A DNA stretch of 49,994 nucleotides from Lonsdalea iberica (GTDB taxonomy: Bacteria > Pseudomonadota > Gammaproteobacteria > Enterobacterales > Enterobacteriaceae), in the NCBI RefSeq assembly GCF_002111585.1, contig NZ_LUTP01000008.1, forward strand, positions 1 through 49,994. The letters are read 5' to 3'. The notes below the pieces were generated by a model that saw nothing but the letters and a program-made list of their open reading frames with translations, searched no databases and was not told the DNA's origin. Both the position numbers and the translations under genes were made by a program. Shown one piece after another: positions 40,882 to 49,994 of the stretch. Positions within the stretch are counted from its first letter, which is position 1. Each line of letters opens with the position of its first letter.

Positions 40882-42035
40882 TATATATCCATGCCGCAGG
40901 CATGTTGAATGCCTTGGGCGACGATAATGACGGTATTGCCCTGAATCTGTCGCGCTCCGTCGCGCCCGGTATGAGTCCCGATCACCGCTGGTTACTGCAC
41001 GACAAAACCTGCTGGACGGGAAAGGTGATGGCTGAATTACCGGCGATCCCCGATGCGCTGGCGAAGCATAAAACCCGCAATAACCAGCTGCTGCTGGCTG
41101 CGTTGCGGCAGATACTTCCGCAGGTTAACGCGGCGATAGCCCGATTTGGGGCGGAACGCGTGGCCGTTGTGATGGGAACCAGTACCTCAGGATTGGATGA
41201 GGCGGATTGCTACGTCAGAGACCAGACGAGGGATTATCACTATGCACAGCAGGAGCTGGGCGATCCGTCGCGTTTTCTGGCTTCTTACCTCGGTCTGCAC
41301 GGACCGGCTTACACCATATCCACCGCTTGCTCCTCTAGCTCGCGTGCGCTCATCAGCGGAAAACGGCTGATCGACGCGGGGCTGGCCGATGTTGCCATCG
41401 TCGGCGGGGCAGACACGCTGAGCCGGATGCCGTTAAATGGGTTCGACAGTTTGGAATCGCTCTCCGAAAAACGCTGTACGCCGTTCGGCAAACAGCGTGA
41501 CGGCATTACCATTGGAGAAGGCGGCGCGCTGATGTTGATAGGTCGGGAACCGGCCGAGATAGCCGTGCTCGGCATTGGCGAGTCGTCGGATGCTTATCAT
41601 ATGTCCGCTCCGCACCCGGAGGGCGAGGGCGCCGAACGGGCGATCCGCATGGCGTTGGACGACGCTGATCTGAATCCGCAAGATTTGGGCTACATCAATC
41701 TGCATGGTACGGCGACGAAGCTTAACGATCAGATTGAGTCGCATGTGGTTCACCGCGTGTTTGGTAGCACGGTCCCCAGCAGCTCCACCAAGCATCTGAC
41801 CGGCCACATGTTAGGGGCGGCGGGGATTGGCGAGGCCGCCTTGTGCTGGCTGCTGCTGACGCGCGGCCTGTCGCTGCCGCCGCAAGATTTTTCGCAGAGC
41901 GCGTGGGACGATGAACTCCCACCGTGCGGAGTGCTGACTGAACCGGCGGAATTGGCGCGTCCCGTCATTTTGTCCAACTCTTTCGCCTTTGGCGGCAACA
42001 ATGCCTGCCTGATTTTGGGGAGGTATGATGGCTGA
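40878..42035 (+). CDS. apeO: Beta-ketoacyl-ACP synthase ApeO
   Basis: Condensing enzyme of 385 residues with the intact catalytic set: Cys151 in STACSSSSRA, His276 in NLHGTATKLND and His310 in TKHLTGHMLGAAG. NSFAFGGNNACLIL is the C-terminal signature. In the characterised system it forms a heterodimer with the truncated partner ApeC and elongates the polyene. It shares ATGA with the previous stop and overlaps the next gene by eight bases. Confidence 0.9.
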   Translation: MIYIHAAGMLNALGDDNDGIALNLSRSVAPGMSPDHRWLLHDKTCWTGKVMAELPAIPDALAKHKTRNNQLLLAALRQILPQVNAAIARFGAERVAVVMGTSTSGLDEADCYVRDQTRDYHYAQQELGDPSRFLASYLGLHGPAYTISTACSSSSRALISGKRLIDAGLADVAIVGGADTLSRMPLNGFDSLESLSEKRCTPFGKQRDGITIGEGGALMLIGREPAEIAVLGIGESSDAYHMSAPHPEGEGAERAIRMALDDADLNPQDLGYINLHGTATKLNDQIESHVVHRVFGSTVPSSSTKHLTGHMLGAAGIGEAALCWLLLTRGLSLPPQDFSQSAWDDELPPCGVLTEPAELARPVILSNSFAFGGNNACLILGRYDG

Positions 42036-42504
42036 ATATGCTTGCGCAGAGCGTTACCTGCCTCACCAAACGCCGATGGTGATGGTGGAAGAGGTGGTCG
42101 CCATACACGACGATAGCGCCCATTGCCGGGTGAGCGTCTCGGCTACCGGCGTGCTGGCGCCTTTTCTGGATGCTGAGGGTAATCTGCCAGCCTGGTTCGG
42201 CATTGAGATCATCGCCCAGACCATCGGCGTGTGGTCCGGCTGGCATCAGCGACAGATAAAGGATGTTAAGCCACAGCCCGGCATGCTTTTAGGCGGACGC
42301 GGTTATCGTTGTCAGCAGGAATGCTTCCCTGCTGGATCGCAGCTGGATATTCGCGTCAGGCTGCTGATGCGCGATGAGAAGATAGGCAGCTTTGAAGGGG
42401 ATATCTCGATCGCGGGAGCGTCGTTCGCTTCCGGCAGGCTAAATACTTACCAGCCGGACAAAGCCGAGTTGCAACAATTATTAGAGCAGGAAGAAAACCA
42501 ATGA
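42028..42504 (+). CDS. apeP: 3-hydroxyacyl-ACP dehydratase ApeP
   Basis: Second hot-dog dehydratase, 158 residues. The opening is YLPHQTPMVMVEEVV (His13) and the central helix is AWFGIEIIAQTIGVWSGWHQRQ. It is the known partner of ApeI in the APE dehydratase complex. Of two adjacent ATGs the second is chosen, because the strong GGGGAGG is too close to the first. The stop overlaps the ketoreductase start as ATGA. Confidence 0.87.
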   Translation: MAEYACAERYLPHQTPMVMVEEVVAIHDDSAHCRVSVSATGVLAPFLDAEGNLPAWFGIEIIAQTIGVWSGWHQRQIKDVKPQPGMLLGGRGYRCQQECFPAGSQLDIRVRLLMRDEKIGSFEGDISIAGASFASGRLNTYQPDKAELQQLLEQEENQ

Positions 42505-43232
42505 GTCGTTCAGTCTTGGTAACAGGCGCCAGCAAAGGGATTGGCCAGGCCATCGCTTTGAGTCTAGCGGCGGACGGATTTACGGTGGCGGTGCATTATC
42601 ATCGCGATCGGGAAGGTGCCGAGCAGACGCTGCGCCAGATAGTTGAATCGGGCGGTCAGGGTCGCATTATCGGGTTCGATATCGCCGATCGTGAGCAATG
42701 CCGCACGGAGATTGAGCAGGATATCGAGCGTCACGGGGCCTATTATGGCGTCGTCAATAACGCGGGGATCACCCGTGACGGTGCTTTTCCCGCGCTCGAT
42801 GAAGACGCGTGGGACCGTGTCATTCACACAAACCTCGACAGCTTCTACAACGTTATCCACCCCTGCGTCATGCCGATGGTCGGCCTGCGCCAAGGGGGCC
42901 GCATCATCACGCTATCGTCCGTCTCCGGTCTGATGGGAAACCGCGGACAGGTCAACTACAGCGCCGCCAAGGCTGGAATTATCGGCGCGACGAAAGCGCT
43001 GGCCATCGAACTGGCTAAACGCAAGATCACGGTGAACTGCATCGCGCCGGGGTTGATTGATACCGGCATGATTCAGATGGAGCCCGTTGCGGTGGATGAG
43101 GCGATGAAAATGATCCCCATGAAGCGTATGGGGCAAGCCGAAGAGGTCGCCGGACTGGCGAGTTATCTGATGTCGGATATCGCAGCTTATGTGACTCGAC
43201 AGGTAATTTCGATTAATGGAGGCATGCTGTAA
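42501..43232 (+). CDS. apeQ: 3-oxoacyl-ACP reductase ApeQ
   Basis: FabG-type short-chain dehydrogenase of 243 residues, reducing the beta-keto group after each condensation. The NADPH-binding motif is TGASKGIG (residues 8-15), followed by NNAGITRDG. The catalytic Tyr153-x3-Lys157 lies in VNYSAAKAG with Ser in SSVSG. The C-terminus YVTRQVISINGGML is typical of FabG. It is preceded by an ATGA overlap and followed by TAATG. Confidence 0.9.
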   Translation: MSRSVLVTGASKGIGQAIALSLAADGFTVAVHYHRDREGAEQTLRQIVESGGQGRIIGFDIADREQCRTEIEQDIERHGAYYGVVNNAGITRDGAFPALDEDAWDRVIHTNLDSFYNVIHPCVMPMVGLRQGGRIITLSSVSGLMGNRGQVNYSAAKAGIIGATKALAIELAKRKITVNCIAPGLIDTGMIQMEPVAVDEAMKMIPMKRMGQAEEVAGLASYLMSDIAAYVTRQVISINGGML

Positions 43233-44458
43233 TGCGTCGTGTGGTGGTGACGGGAATGGGCGGGGTAACCGCATTTGGCGAATCCTGGGAGAGCGTCGCC
43301 CGCGGTTTGCTGTCCGGCCGCAACGCGGTAAGCAAAATGCCGGAATGGCAGGTCTATGACGGCCTGAATACGCTGCTGGGCGCGCCCATAAAGTCGTTCC
43401 AGCTGCCTGACCACTATACGCGTAAGCGCATCCGCTCAATGGGCCGGGTGTCGCTATTGGCGACGCGGGCGACGGAGCTGGCGTTGGAACAGGCCGGGCT
43501 GCTGGGGAATCCTGTCCTGACCAACGGCGAGACCGGGATAGCCTATGGCTCTTCCACCGGCAGCACCGGGCCGGTCAGCGAGTTCGCCACTATGCTGACG
43601 GAGAAACACACCAACAACATCACTGGAACGACGTATGTACAGATGATGCCTCACACTACGGCCGTAAACGCCGGTCTGTTCTTCGGCCTGCGGGGCCGGG
43701 TGATCCCGACATCCAGCGCCTGTACGTCCGGCAGTCAGGCCATCGGTTATGCGTGGGAAGCCATCCGGCATGGCTACCAGACCGTCATGGTGGCGGGCGG
43801 GGCGGAAGAACTGTGTCCGTCGGAAGCCGCTGTCTTCGATACGCTGTTTGCCACCAGCCAGCGCAACGATGCCCCGGAAACGACCCCGGCGCCGTTCGAT
43901 GCCGGACGCGATGGTCTGGTGATCGGCGAAGGGGCCGGGACGTTAATTCTGGAAGAACTGGACCATGCCGTGGCGCGCGGTGCGACCATCTATGCAGAAC
44001 TGGTGGGCTTCTACACCAACTGCGATGCGGCGCATATTACCCAGCCTCAGCGCGAAACCATGCAGTTGTGCATTGAGGGTGCCCTGCGCGTCGCCGGTTT
44101 GTCGCCGGAAGATATCGGTTATATCAATGCGCATGGCACGGCGACGGATCGCGGCGATATCGCGGAAAGCCTGGCGACGGCGGCGGTATTTGGTCGAACT
44201 ACGCCGATCTCCTCGTTGAAAAGCTACTTCGGGCATACGCTGGGAGCCTGCGGTTCGTTGGAGGCCTGGATGTCGATTGAAATGATGCGAGAGGGGTGGT
44301 TTGCACCGACGCTGAATTTACGGCAGCCTGCCGAGGCGTGTGGCGAGTTGGACTACATCATGAGTGAACCTCGGCGTATTGAGGTGGATTATGTGCAGTC
44401 GAATAATTTTGCGTTCGGCGGCATCAATACCTCGCTGATTTTCCACCGCTGGAAGTAA
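43232..44458 (+). CDS. apeR: Beta-ketoacyl-ACP synthase ApeR
   Basis: FabF/FabB-like condensing enzyme of 408 residues with Cys164 in TSSACTSGSQA, His301 in NAHGTATDRGD and His335 in SYFGHTLGACG, all intact. In APE systems it is the second ketosynthase, thought to carry out the first condensation with the aryl starter or to act early in chain growth. It is the last gene of the operon. A large inverted repeat begins 15 bp beyond its stop. Confidence 0.9.
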   Translation: MRRVVVTGMGGVTAFGESWESVARGLLSGRNAVSKMPEWQVYDGLNTLLGAPIKSFQLPDHYTRKRIRSMGRVSLLATRATELALEQAGLLGNPVLTNGETGIAYGSSTGSTGPVSEFATMLTEKHTNNITGTTYVQMMPHTTAVNAGLFFGLRGRVIPTSSACTSGSQAIGYAWEAIRHGYQTVMVAGGAEELCPSEAAVFDTLFATSQRNDAPETTPAPFDAGRDGLVIGEGAGTLILEELDHAVARGATIYAELVGFYTNCDAAHITQPQRETMQLCIEGALRVAGLSPEDIGYINAHGTATDRGDIAESLATAAVFGRTTPISSLKSYFGHTLGACGSLEAWMSIEMMREGWFAPTLNLRQPAEACGELDYIMSEPRRIEVDYVQSNNFAFGGINTSLIFHRWK

Positions 44459-44472
44459 TACGAGCTCTTATT

Positions 44473-44509
44473 TATCGGATAACCTGTTTCACCCGCGGGT
44501 TATCCGATA
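44473..44509 (+). terminator. Inverted repeat after the ape operon
   Basis: TATCGGATAACC and GGTTATCCGATA form a perfect 12-bp stem around a 13-base spacer that itself includes part of the palindrome ACCCGCGGGT (44491-44500). No U-tract follows on either strand. It could be a weak or factor-assisted terminator, or it could protect the 3' end of the long ape mRNA. Confidence 0.5.
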
Positions 44510-44920
44510 TTGCAACTTAGCCTAATCCTACCCCCTCCCTTCTTATGATCACTTATTCCGCGCCTTTCTATTTCTACGCCCATTAATCGATTAAAAAGGC
44601 GTTGAAGCCGTTTTTTTCGATATTTCAGCCAAGCATCTTTTGAATTATTTTATGTTACTCATTAATTTTATAAATGATTGTTGATTTTTTATTGGCGAAT
44701 AAATATAGCGATCTTATTTTCCTTGATGAGTGACGTTAATTCGTCATCGCTACCGTGAAAGGGGGGTATTTACCGCATGATGATGGGGAGCGGAAATAAA
44801 CCGACGCTAGGTTTAATTCGGCGTTGATTGCCTGAAGATAGTGAGGAGTAATGCGTGTAAAAAGGCGGAAATTGACGGTGAAATAGCGCGTTCAGCAATA
44901 CATTCTTGCAAATACCCGGA

Positions 44921-44976
44921 GTGTCATAAAAATGTCATATTCCGTACATTTTACTGTCATTGAATTGACCTATTTT
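44921..44976 (+). promoter_or_regulatory. Tandem PHO boxes and pstS promoter
   Basis: TGTCAT or its variant begins at 44922, 44933, 44944 (GTACAT, degenerate) and 44955, an exact 11-bp period that makes two adjoining PHO boxes. A -10 candidate, TATTTT (44971-44976), lies ten bases after the last half-site, the usual geometry for PhoB-activated promoters without a good -35. Phosphate starvation should induce pstSCAB-phoU from here. Confidence 0.8.
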
Positions 44977-45053
44977 TTGCTCCAGCAAACTACACTCTGA
45001 TAATACACGCTCGCTCTGGGTCTACACGTCGATAATATCCCACAGGAGGGATT

Positions 45054-46094
45054 ATGAAACTGATTCGTACCGCTGTTGCCAGTCTTGTTGCAGCAGGTGT
45101 TTCTCTGACCGCCGTTTCTGCCTTCGCTGCCGTTAACATCACCGGCGCAGGCGCGACCTTCCCTGCCCCGGTCTATGCCAAATGGGCGGACTCCTACCAG
45201 AAAGAAACCGGCAATAAAATTAATTATCAAGGCATTGGTTCTTCCGGCGGGGTGAAGCAGGTGACGGCTAAAACCGTAGACTTCGGCGCATCCGACGCTC
45301 CCCTGAAGGATGAGAAGCTGGCTCAGGATCATCTGTTTCAGTTCCCGACCGTCATTGGCGGTATCGTGCTGGCGGTCAACGTTCAAGGCGTGAAGCAGGG
45401 CGAACTGACGCTGGACGGCAAAACGCTGGGTGATATCTACCTGGGCACGATCAAAAAATGGAACGATCCGGCTATCGCCAAGCTAAACCCAAATGTGACG
45501 CTGCCGAATCAGGATATCGCCGTGGTTCGTCGCGCCGATGGCTCAGGCACGTCGTACGTCTTCACCAGCTACCTGGCGAAAGTGAATGCGCAGTGGAAAG
45601 AGAAAGTGGGTTCCGGCAATACGGTGAACTGGCCGACGGGTCTGGGCGGTAAAGGCAACGACGGGATCGCCGCTTTCGTCCAGCGCTTGCCGGGGTCGAT
45701 CGGTTACGTTGAATACGCTTACGCCAAACAGAATAACCTGGTTTACACCAAGCTGATCTCCGCAGATGGCAAAGCGGTCAGCCCGTCAGGCGCCTCGTTC
45801 AGCAACGCGGCGAAAGGCGTGGACTGGAGCAAGTCCTTCGCGCAGGATCTGACGGACCAGAAAGGCGACGATGTGTGGCCAATTACCTCTACTACCTTCA
45901 TCTTGCTGCAAAAAACCCAGAGCAAACCTGAGATCGGCAAAGAAGTGCTGAAGTTCTTCGACTGGACATACGATAAAGGCGCCGCTCAGGCGGAAGCGCT
46001 GGATTACGCGACGCTGCCGAAAGAAGTGGTTGAACAGGTCCGCGCCGCTTGGAAAACCCAGATTAAAGACAGTGAGGGTAAAGCCCTGTACTAA
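45054..46094 (+). CDS. pstS: Phosphate-binding protein PstS
   Basis: Periplasmic high-affinity phosphate receptor of the Pst importer. The 346-residue precursor has a signal peptide ending SAFA (about residue 25). Phosphate-contact segments include [31 protein letters not shown] and [17 protein letters not shown] strong CAGGAGGGA site precedes the ATG, consistent with high expression. The 123-bp spacer to pstC has no obvious terminator, so the operon reads through. Confidence 0.97.
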   Translation: MKLIRTAVASLVAAGVSLTAVSAFAAVNITGAGATFPAPVYAKWADSYQKETGNKINYQGIGSSGGVKQVTAKTVDFGASDAPLKDEKLAQDHLFQFPTVIGGIVLAVNVQGVKQGELTLDGKTLGDIYLGTIKKWNDPAIAKLNPNVTLPNQDIAVVRRADGSGTSYVFTSYLAKVNAQWKEKVGSGNTVNWPTGLGGKGNDGIAAFVQRLPGSIGYVEYAYAKQNNLVYTKLISADGKAVSPSGASFSNAAKGVDWSKSFAQDLTDQKGDDVWPITSTTFILLQKTQSKPEIGKEVLKFFDWTYDKGAAQAEALDYATLPKEVVEQVRAAWKTQIKDSEGKALY

Positions 46095-46217
46095 TCGTAC
46101 GTTGTACGATAGAACGTTTCCCATTAGGCAGTTACTGAGAGGTGGATAAACCGGAAACGGCATATCCACCTTTGAACATTTCATTGGGTTATCCCAGTTT
46201 ATTAGGAAAAGAGTTGT

Positions 46218-47177
46218 ATGGCTGAATATAAGCCAACCATTACTCCCCCAGGAAAACATGGCGACGTGATCTTCGGCGCGGTGGTCCGGTTGGCGGCGCT
46301 GTTAACGTTGCTGCTGCTGGGCGGTATCATCGTTTCGCTGATTATTGCGTCGTGGCCTAGTATTCAAACCTTCGGTTTTTCATTCCTGTGGACAAAAGAG
46401 TGGGATGCGCCTGCCGGAAAATTCGGCGCTCTGGTGCCGATTTACGGCACTATTGTCACCTCCCTGATCGCGCTCATCATCGCTATTCCCATTAGTTTCG
46501 GCATCGCGCTGTTTCTGACGGAGCTGGCTCCCGGCTGGCTGAGGCGTCCGCTGGGCGTCGCCATCGAGCTGCTGGCGGCGATCCCCAGCATTGTGTACGG
46601 CATGTGGGGGCTGTTTATTTTTGCGCCGCTGTTCGCACAATATTTTCAACAGCCGGTAGGAAACGTGTTGTCCGCGCTCCCGTTTGTGGGGGCTTTGTTC
46701 ACCGGTCCTGCCTTCGGCATTGGTATTCTGGCCGCAGGCGTGATTTTGGCCATCATGATCATCCCTTATATCGCTGCCGTGATGCGTGACGTTTTCGAGC
46801 AGACGCCGGTGATGATGAAAGAGTCGGCTTACGGCATTGGGTGCACCACCTGGGAAGTGATCTGGCACATCGTGCTGCCATTCACTAAAAACGGGGTCAT
46901 CGGCGGCGTCATGCTGGGTCTGGGGCGCGCGCTGGGCGAGACCATGGCGGTGACCTTCATTATCGGTAATACCTATCAGCTGGACAGCGTTTCGCTGTTT
47001 ATGCCCGGCAACAGCATTACCTCCGCGCTGGCCAACGAATTCGCCGAGGCGGATACCGGCCTGCATACCGCTGCGCTGATGGAGCTGGGACTGATTCTAT
47101 TTATGATTACGTTCATTGTGCTGGCCTGCTCAAAATTCATGATCATGCGTCTGGCGAAAAATGAGGGGGCGAGCTGA
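46218..47177 (+). CDS. pstC: Phosphate ABC transporter permease PstC
   Basis: Inner-membrane permease, 319 residues, with about six hydrophobic helices (for example 23-48, 78-100, 118-138, 155-185 and 290-312). The permease coupling loop is [22 protein letters not shown] and [16 protein letters not shown] is the EAA-like region. It pairs with PstA to form the channel. It ends in TGATG, sharing one base with pstA. Confidence 0.96.
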   Translation: MAEYKPTITPPGKHGDVIFGAVVRLAALLTLLLLGGIIVSLIIASWPSIQTFGFSFLWTKEWDAPAGKFGALVPIYGTIVTSLIALIIAIPISFGIALFLTELAPGWLRRPLGVAIELLAAIPSIVYGMWGLFIFAPLFAQYFQQPVGNVLSALPFVGALFTGPAFGIGILAAGVILAIMIIPYIAAVMRDVFEQTPVMMKESAYGIGCTTWEVIWHIVLPFTKNGVIGGVMLGLGRALGETMAVTFIIGNTYQLDSVSLFMPGNSITSALANEFAEADTGLHTAALMELGLILFMITFIVLACSKFMIMRLAKNEGAS

Positions 47178-48064
47178 TGGCGACGATGGGAATCGAACGC
47201 AGCGAAGAGGTCGCGCGTCATCGACGAAAAATGCAGTCCTGGCGTCGCCAGAAAAACCGTATCGCGCTGTGCTTGTCCATGTTGACCATGGCGTTCGGGC
47301 TGTTCTGGCTGATCTGGATTTTGTTCTCCACCTTCACCCGGGGATTCGACGGCATGTCGATGGCGCTGTTCACTGAAATGACGCCGCCGCCCAATACCCC
47401 CGGAGGCGGTCTGGCGAATGCGATCGTCGGCAGCGGGTTGCTCATCTTATGGGCCACGTTGTTCGGCACGCCGCTGGGTATTCTGGCCGGTATCTATCTG
47501 GCGGAGTACGGCCGTAAATCGCTGATCGCCGAGGTGATTCGCTTCATTAACGACATTTTGCTGTCGGCGCCTTCGATCGTGGTCGGCCTCTTCGTCTACA
47601 CGCTGGTCGTGGCGAAGATGGAGCATTTTTCCGGCTGGGCGGGCGTGATTGCGCTGGCCCTATTGCAGGTGCCGATTGTGATCCGAACGACTGAAAACAT
47701 GCTGAAGCTGGTGCCGGACAGCCTGCGCGAAGCCGCATATGCGCTGGGAACGCCGAAGTGGAAAATGATTTCCGCCATTACCCTCAAAGCCTCGGTATCC
47801 GGCATCATCACCGGGATTTTACTGGCGGTGGCGCGTATCGCCGGGGAAACCGCGCCGCTGCTGTTCACCTCGCTGTCGAATCAGTTCTGGAGCACCGATC
47901 TGATGAACCCGATAGCCAATTTGCCGGTCACAATCTTCAAGTTCGCCATGAGTCCGTTCAAGGAGTGGCAGGATCTGGCCTGGGCGGGGGTGTTGCTGAT
48001 TACGCTCTGCGTTCTGTTGCTGAATATTGTCGCGCGCATGCTGTTCGCTAAGAAAAGCGCCTAA
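47177..48064 (+). CDS. pstA: Phosphate ABC transporter permease PstA
   Basis: Second inner-membrane permease of the phosphate importer, 295 residues. Hydrophobic helices are at about 32-55, 82-108, 120-145, 150-170, 205-225 and 265-290. The ABC coupling segment is [21 protein letters not shown], followed by [19 protein letters not shown]. The N-terminus is longer and more polar than the rest and differs from E. coli, but the first ATG overlaps the pstC stop, which favours it. Confidence 0.96.
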   Translation: MATMGIERSEEVARHRRKMQSWRRQKNRIALCLSMLTMAFGLFWLIWILFSTFTRGFDGMSMALFTEMTPPPNTPGGGLANAIVGSGLLILWATLFGTPLGILAGIYLAEYGRKSLIAEVIRFINDILLSAPSIVVGLFVYTLVVAKMEHFSGWAGVIALALLQVPIVIRTTENMLKLVPDSLREAAYALGTPKWKMISAITLKASVSGIITGILLAVARIAGETAPLLFTSLSNQFWSTDLMNPIANLPVTIFKFAMSPFKEWQDLAWAGVLLITLCVLLLNIVARMLFAKKSA

Positions 48065-48116
48065 AACCCTGTCGAGTGTTGCGAAGCAGCACCACCGCTA
48101 GAAGAGAGAAGTCTTG

Positions 48117-48893
48117 ATGAGTATCGTTACTGAGACATCCACCAGCAAAATCCAGGTGCGTGATCTGAATTTTTATTACGGAAAATTTCACGCGCTGAAA
48201 AACATTACGCTGGATATCGCACAGAATCAGGTCACTGCGTTCATCGGTCCGTCAGGGTGCGGTAAATCGACGCTGTTGCGCACCTTGAACAAAATGTATC
48301 AGCTTTATCCGGAGCAGCGCGCTGAAGGCGAAATCCTGCTGGACGGTAACAACATCCTTACTGATAGCCAGGATATCTCCTTGCTACGCGCCAAAGTGGG
48401 CATGGTTTTCCAGAAACCTACGCCGTTCCCAATGTCGATTTACGACAACATCGCCTTCGGCGTTCGTCTGTTCGAGAAGTTGTCTCGCGTTGAGATGGAC
48501 GAACGTGTGCAATGGGCGCTGACCCAGGCGGCGCTGTGGCAGGAAACGAAAGACAAGCTGCACCAGAGCGGTTATAGCCTGTCCGGCGGTCAGCAGCAGC
48601 GTTTATGTATCGCGCGCGGGATCGCTATCCGGCCTGACGTCCTTTTGCTGGATGAACCCTGCTCGGCGCTGGACCCGATCTCGACGGGTCGCATCGAAGA
48701 GCTGATCTCTGAATTGAAGAAAGAGTACACCGTGGTGATTGTCACCCATAACATGCAGCAGGCAGCGCGCTGTTCCGATCATACGGCGTTCATGTACCTG
48801 GGAGAGCTGATTGAATTCAGCGACACCGATACGCTGTTTACTGCGCCACAGCAGAAACAGACCGAAGACTACATCACCGGTCGCTACGGTTGA
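48117..48893 (+). CDS. pstB: Phosphate ABC transporter ATPase PstB
   Basis: Cytoplasmic ATPase of the Pst importer, 258 residues. Walker A is GPSGCGKS (residues 44-51), the Q-loop lies in [12 protein letters not shown], the signature is LSGGQQQR, Walker B is [13 protein letters not shown] and the switch His is in VTHNMQQA. The ATG is taken as the start; the codon just before it is TTG. It lies 52 bp after pstA and is followed 13 bp later by phoU. In E. coli, PstB and PhoU together relay phosphate status to PhoR. Confidence 0.96.
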   Translation: MSIVTETSTSKIQVRDLNFYYGKFHALKNITLDIAQNQVTAFIGPSGCGKSTLLRTLNKMYQLYPEQRAEGEILLDGNNILTDSQDISLLRAKVGMVFQKPTPFPMSIYDNIAFGVRLFEKLSRVEMDERVQWALTQAALWQETKDKLHQSGYSLSGGQQQRLCIARGIAIRPDVLLLDEPCSALDPISTGRIEELISELKKEYTVVIVTHNMQQAARCSDHTAFMYLGELIEFSDTDTLFTAPQQKQTEDYITGRYG

Positions 48894-48906
48894 TCAGGGG
48901 AGTTTG

Positions 48907-49638
48907 ATGGAAAACCTCAATCTGAATAAACATATCTCCGGTCAGTTCAATGCCGAACTTGAGCATATCCGCACTCAGGTAATGACGATGGGCGGGCTGG
49001 TCGAACAGCAACTGACGGACGCCATTACGGCGATGCATAACCAGGACGAAGATCTGGCCAAGCGCGTCATCGAAGGCGACGCCAAGGTCAATATGATGGA
49101 AGTGAGCATTGATGAGGCCTGCGTGCGCATCATTGCCAAACGTCAGCCCACGGCGAGCGATCTGCGTCTGGTCATGGCGATCATCAAGACGATTTCCGAA
49201 TTGGAGCGCATCGGCGACGTGGCGGACAAAATCTGCAGCACAGCCCTGGAGAAATTCTCACACCAGCATCAGCCGCTGTTGGTTAGCCTGGAGTCGATGG
49301 GGCTGCACACGGTGCAGATGTTGCATGACGTGCTGGACGCCTTTGCCCGAATGGATCTGGAAGAAGCGATTCGTATCTACCGGGAAGATCGCAAGGTGGA
49401 CAAGGAGTACGAGGGCATCGTACGTCAGTTGATGACTTACATGATGGAAGATTCGCGCACTATCCCGAGCGTGCTGACCGCCCTGTTTTGCGCGCGTTCC
49501 ATCGAGCGAATCGGCGACCGCTGCCAGAACATTTGCGAAATTATTTTCTATTTCGTCAAAGGCCAGGATTTCCGGCATGTCGGTGGCGATGCGCTGGAAA
49601 AACTGCTCATCGAAAACAATGCGAAAAAAGACCATTAA
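48907..49638 (+). CDS. phoU: Phosphate signalling protein PhoU
   Basis: Negative regulator of the Pho regulon that links the Pst transporter to the PhoR kinase. The 243-residue protein is all-helical with two PhoU repeats. The metal-binding-type motifs are [12 protein letters not shown] in the first and [14 protein letters not shown] in the second. The start [18 protein letters not shown] follows GGGGA at a suitable distance; the longer open frame upstream lies within pstB. It is the last gene of the operon. Confidence 0.97.
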   Translation: MENLNLNKHISGQFNAELEHIRTQVMTMGGLVEQQLTDAITAMHNQDEDLAKRVIEGDAKVNMMEVSIDEACVRIIAKRQPTASDLRLVMAIIKTISELERIGDVADKICSTALEKFSHQHQPLLVSLESMGLHTVQMLHDVLDAFARMDLEEAIRIYREDRKVDKEYEGIVRQLMTYMMEDSRTIPSVLTALFCARSIERIGDRCQNICEIIFYFVKGQDFRHVGGDALEKLLIENNAKKDH

Positions 49639-49662
49639 CGTCTTGATCCTGCATGATCAATT

Positions 49663-49690
49663 AGCCCCGCACCGCGGGGCTTTTTCTTTT
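49663..49690 (+). terminator. Rho-independent terminator of pstSCAB-phoU
   Basis: AGCCCCGC and GCGGGGCT form a perfect 8-bp GC-rich stem with a three-base loop, followed by TTTTCTTTT. It begins 24 bp after the phoU stop. Confidence 0.93.
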
Positions 49691-49819
49691 CCTTTCCGGC
49701 GAAATCGGGCGCGCGGCGAGATATGTAACATAAGATTATATTATAGTCGTATATGTTATTTCCCTATATTTAGTCGGGTGTTAGCCTATAACCTATTAAA
49801 AATGGGGAAGGGATAACAC

Positions 49820-49994
49820 ATGAAACATCGCTTTTTGGCGTTAACGCTGGTGGCCGGACTGGCCGCGATTTCAGGGACCGCACAAGCGGATAAATTGGCG
49901 GATATTCAGAAGTCCGGCGTGGTGAAAGTCGCCGTTTTCGACAGTAATCCGCCGTTTGGCTATGTGGATCCAGAGAGCAAAAAGCTGGTGGGTT
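49820..49994 (+). CDS. Periplasmic amino-acid-binding protein, 5' end only
   Basis: The gene is cut by the window edge after 58 codons. The translated start MKHRFLALTLVAGLAAISG is a signal peptide cleaved after AQA (about residue 23). The mature part begins DKLADIQKSGVVKVAVFDSN and then PPFGYVDPESKKLVG, the typical opening of ABC-transporter substrate-binding proteins for polar amino acids (SBP_bac_3, as in GltI, HisJ or FliY). GGGGAAGGGA lies just upstream. The exact ligand cannot be told from this fragment. The 129 bp between the phoU terminator and this start are AT-rich and probably hold its promoter. Confidence 0.85.
   Translation, partial: MKHRFLALTLVAGLAAISGTAQADKLADIQKSGVVKVAVFDSNPPFGYVDPESKKLVG

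Larger units (their letters stand above)
44459..45053 (+). other. Non-coding gap between apeR and pstS
   Basis: This AT-rich stretch of 595 bp has no credible gene. It holds the inverted repeat after apeR (44473-44509), a featureless AT-rich middle (44520-44900), and the PhoB-controlled pstS promoter region (44921-44976) with its leader. Confidence 0.7.

Overview
This window is an enterobacterial chromosome segment that contains the replication origin. The genes rbsDACBKR, kup, ravA-viaA, asnC, mioC, mnmG, rsmG, atpIBEFHAGDC, glmUS and pstSCAB-phoU are immediately recognisable from their products, lengths and order. The high similarity to Escherichia coli proteins places it in Enterobacterales. 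The gene order (ygiW/qseBC between rbs and kup, no asnA beside asnC, an aryl polyene cluster between glmS and pstS) and the moderately high G+C point to a plant-associated Pectobacteriaceae type such as Brenneria, Lonsdalea, Dickeya or Pectobacterium. The genus is an inference.

Layout. 1-6060 holds the ribose operon on the minus strand, with its repressor gene last and two RbsR-type palindromes in front of rbsD. 6100-8793 holds ygiW (minus) divergent from a qseBC two-component pair. 8790-13867 holds the potassium transporter kup (minus), which shares a CTAG with the end of qseC, then ravA-viaA (plus). 13966-17931 is the origin neighbourhood: asnC, mioC, oriC (DnaA boxes R4, R3, R2, R1, an IHF-like site, three AT-rich 13-mers, many GATC sites), mnmG and rsmG. 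An AT-rich gap of about 630 bp leads to the nine-gene ATP synthase operon (18565-25489) with a strong terminator, followed by glmU and glmS.

After glmS, where the classical Tn7 target lies, come a small lipoprotein gene with its own terminator and then a 13.5-kb aryl polyene (APE) type II polyketide operon in the order apeC to apeR. It is built almost entirely of overlapping reading frames and encodes two acyl carrier proteins, an AMP ligase, two ketosynthases plus a non-catalytic partner, a ketoreductase, two dehydratases, acyl and glycosyl transferases, a thioesterase, a LolA-like protein, an MMPL exporter and a lipoprotein. The first gene of the usual APE order, a SAM-dependent methyltransferase, is present only as a multiply broken pseudogene (about 29983-30897). 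This is the most striking feature of the window: if the rest of the operon works, the pigment should lack the ring methyl group known for E. coli-type APEs.

The right end (44459-49994) is the phosphate regulon block. Four 11-bp-phased PhoB half-sites precede pstS, then come pstC, pstA, pstB and phoU with a clear terminator, and the start of a periplasmic amino-acid-binding protein gene is cut by the window edge. I saw no tRNA, rRNA, CRISPR array or insertion sequence.
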